This document shows positions 63,232-64,000 of a stretch of 64,000 nt of DNA, one piece after another. The notes beneath the pieces are model-generated. The model did no database searches, was not told where the DNA came from, and worked only from the letters and a program-made list of their open reading frames with translations. The position numbers were made by a program, and so were the translations under genes. The DNA is taken from positions 10,044,001 through 10,108,000 of the forward strand of contig CM034107.1 of assembly GCA_019914945.1 (NCBI GenBank), in the 5' to 3' direction. Position 1 is the stretch's first letter; each line of letters starts with the position of its first letter. The stretch comes from Typha latifolia. Lineage: Eukaryota; Streptophyta; Magnoliopsida; Poales; Typhaceae.

Positions 63232-64000
63232 TGCTACGAACCAAATCTGGACCGATCTAGATGTAAAAAAATTATAAAAATTTAGGTGGTGGTAGCCTTG
63301 GAAATTAGGTTCTAATAGTTTTGGTTTCACATAAATCGAAGGTCGAAATAAAAAAACAAAAATAAAATAGTGAACATAGGTCAGAAAGGGACATATCGAT
63401 AAATATTCGATGTTGCAGTGGTCGTTGTAGTGTGGCGAATGACCAAGGGTGGTAGTGGACGGCCATAGAGTAGGGTGGCTCGTGGAGAAAGATAGTGGCT
63501 AGGGTTTGAAGCTTAAAATGATTCTATCGTTATGGTCTACTCCTAAAATATAAAGACGATCTAATAGCTATGGTAAAAGATAAAGACGAGATAATAAAAA
63601 AATAACTTAACTTAATTCTCATTCCACGATTATTATCAACACATGACTACTTTTATTTATAGGAGTAGAAATCCTAGCGGATGGATCCACATGTGATTTA
63701 TCCGATTTATTTAAAATTCAAAATAATAAGATAAAGCTAATTAACTCACTTGATTTGACTTGACTCTCGTGGTCGTATCATAACAATCCATCACACTTCC
63801 GACATTGTCCTCAAGGTGACTAGTACGCAAGCTAGATCTTTTAGTTTGCATCATGCTCATAGGACCACGAGTCTGCATGCAGATATGACTTAATTAATTG
63901 ACACGCATCCATCAGTTTGTTCCACCAGTAGTCCTCGGGCTCTGAGTTATGCTCATGGGTTCCCAACTGGTTTGCAAGAGTTGGTCGATCTAAAAATTCA
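63232..64000 (-). mobile_element. 3' LTR and adjoining internal end of a gypsy-type retrotransposon
   Basis: On the minus strand, 63795-63232 begins TGTGATGGATTG and ends TTTGGTTCGTAGCA. The end closely resembles that of the 27-kb LTR (GGTTCGTAACA). Just before it, CACCTTGAGGACAATG followed by a purine stretch (GTCGGAAG) matches the usual end of gypsy pol plus polypurine tract, so this is the 3' LTR and the element body lies beyond the right edge. The interior visible at 63796-64000 has no clear open frame. Confidence 0.65.

Noticed and set aside
1..64000. tRNA, rRNA, microRNA and CRISPR features
   Set aside because: I looked for cloverleaf-type B boxes, common conserved miRNA words and spacer arrays. 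The only B-box-like hit is in the SINE.

Overview
This is a nuclear plant chromosome segment. The genes are split by short GT-AG introns, the intergenic DNA is AT-rich, and there are LTR, LINE, SINE and MITE remnants and plant-only families (MLO, PLS-class PPR, NAC). The very GC-rich intronless kelch F-box gene beside low-GC genes suggests a monocot, probably not a grass. This is inference; the species cannot be fixed from the window alone. I see no bacterial, organellar or viral genome segment and no CRISPR array.

Layout. A small inner-membrane-type protein gene lies at 2.9-3.2 kb (+). A complete 14-exon MLO gene lies at 4.7-9.5 kb (-). It is followed at 11.3-13.3 kb by a broken tandem copy of its last six exons (-). 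A solo LTR lies at 14.3-15.1 kb. From 16.6 to 20.8 kb (-) lies a heavily decayed BAR-PH-ankyrin ArfGAP (AGD) pseudogene, found only by joining exons in shifting frames, with a GTTCGAAC-rich irregular repeat inside it. An intronless mitochondrial-type PPR editing factor (MEF13-like) is at 21.5-24.3 kb (-). From about 25.1 to 31.4 kb lies a decayed L1-type LINE (+), split by a 2.1-kb LTR element with almost no interior (-).

The right half holds four good genes. They are GLYR1 (glyoxylate/succinic semialdehyde reductase, 31.9-37.6 kb, +), a kelch F-box protein (38.6-39.7 kb, -), DNA topoisomerase I (44.2-52.5 kb CDS, with 5'UTR exons to about 55.4 kb, -), and a NAC transcription factor of the LOV1/NAC035 type (57.0-58.1 kb, -). 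A hAT-like non-autonomous element with an exact 8-bp target duplication sits at 42.8-43.5 kb. From 58.1 kb to the right edge I recognise no protein gene; an LTR of a second retrotransposon ends the window.

The genes are independent housekeeping or regulatory loci and do not form a pathway or cluster. I reconstructed exon structures by hand from splice sites, reading frame and known protein motifs; every intact model closes in frame. I found no convincing undescribed biological system. The most informative observations are the hidden ArfGAP pseudogene, the MLO tandem relic, the nested retroelements and the irregular repeat block.
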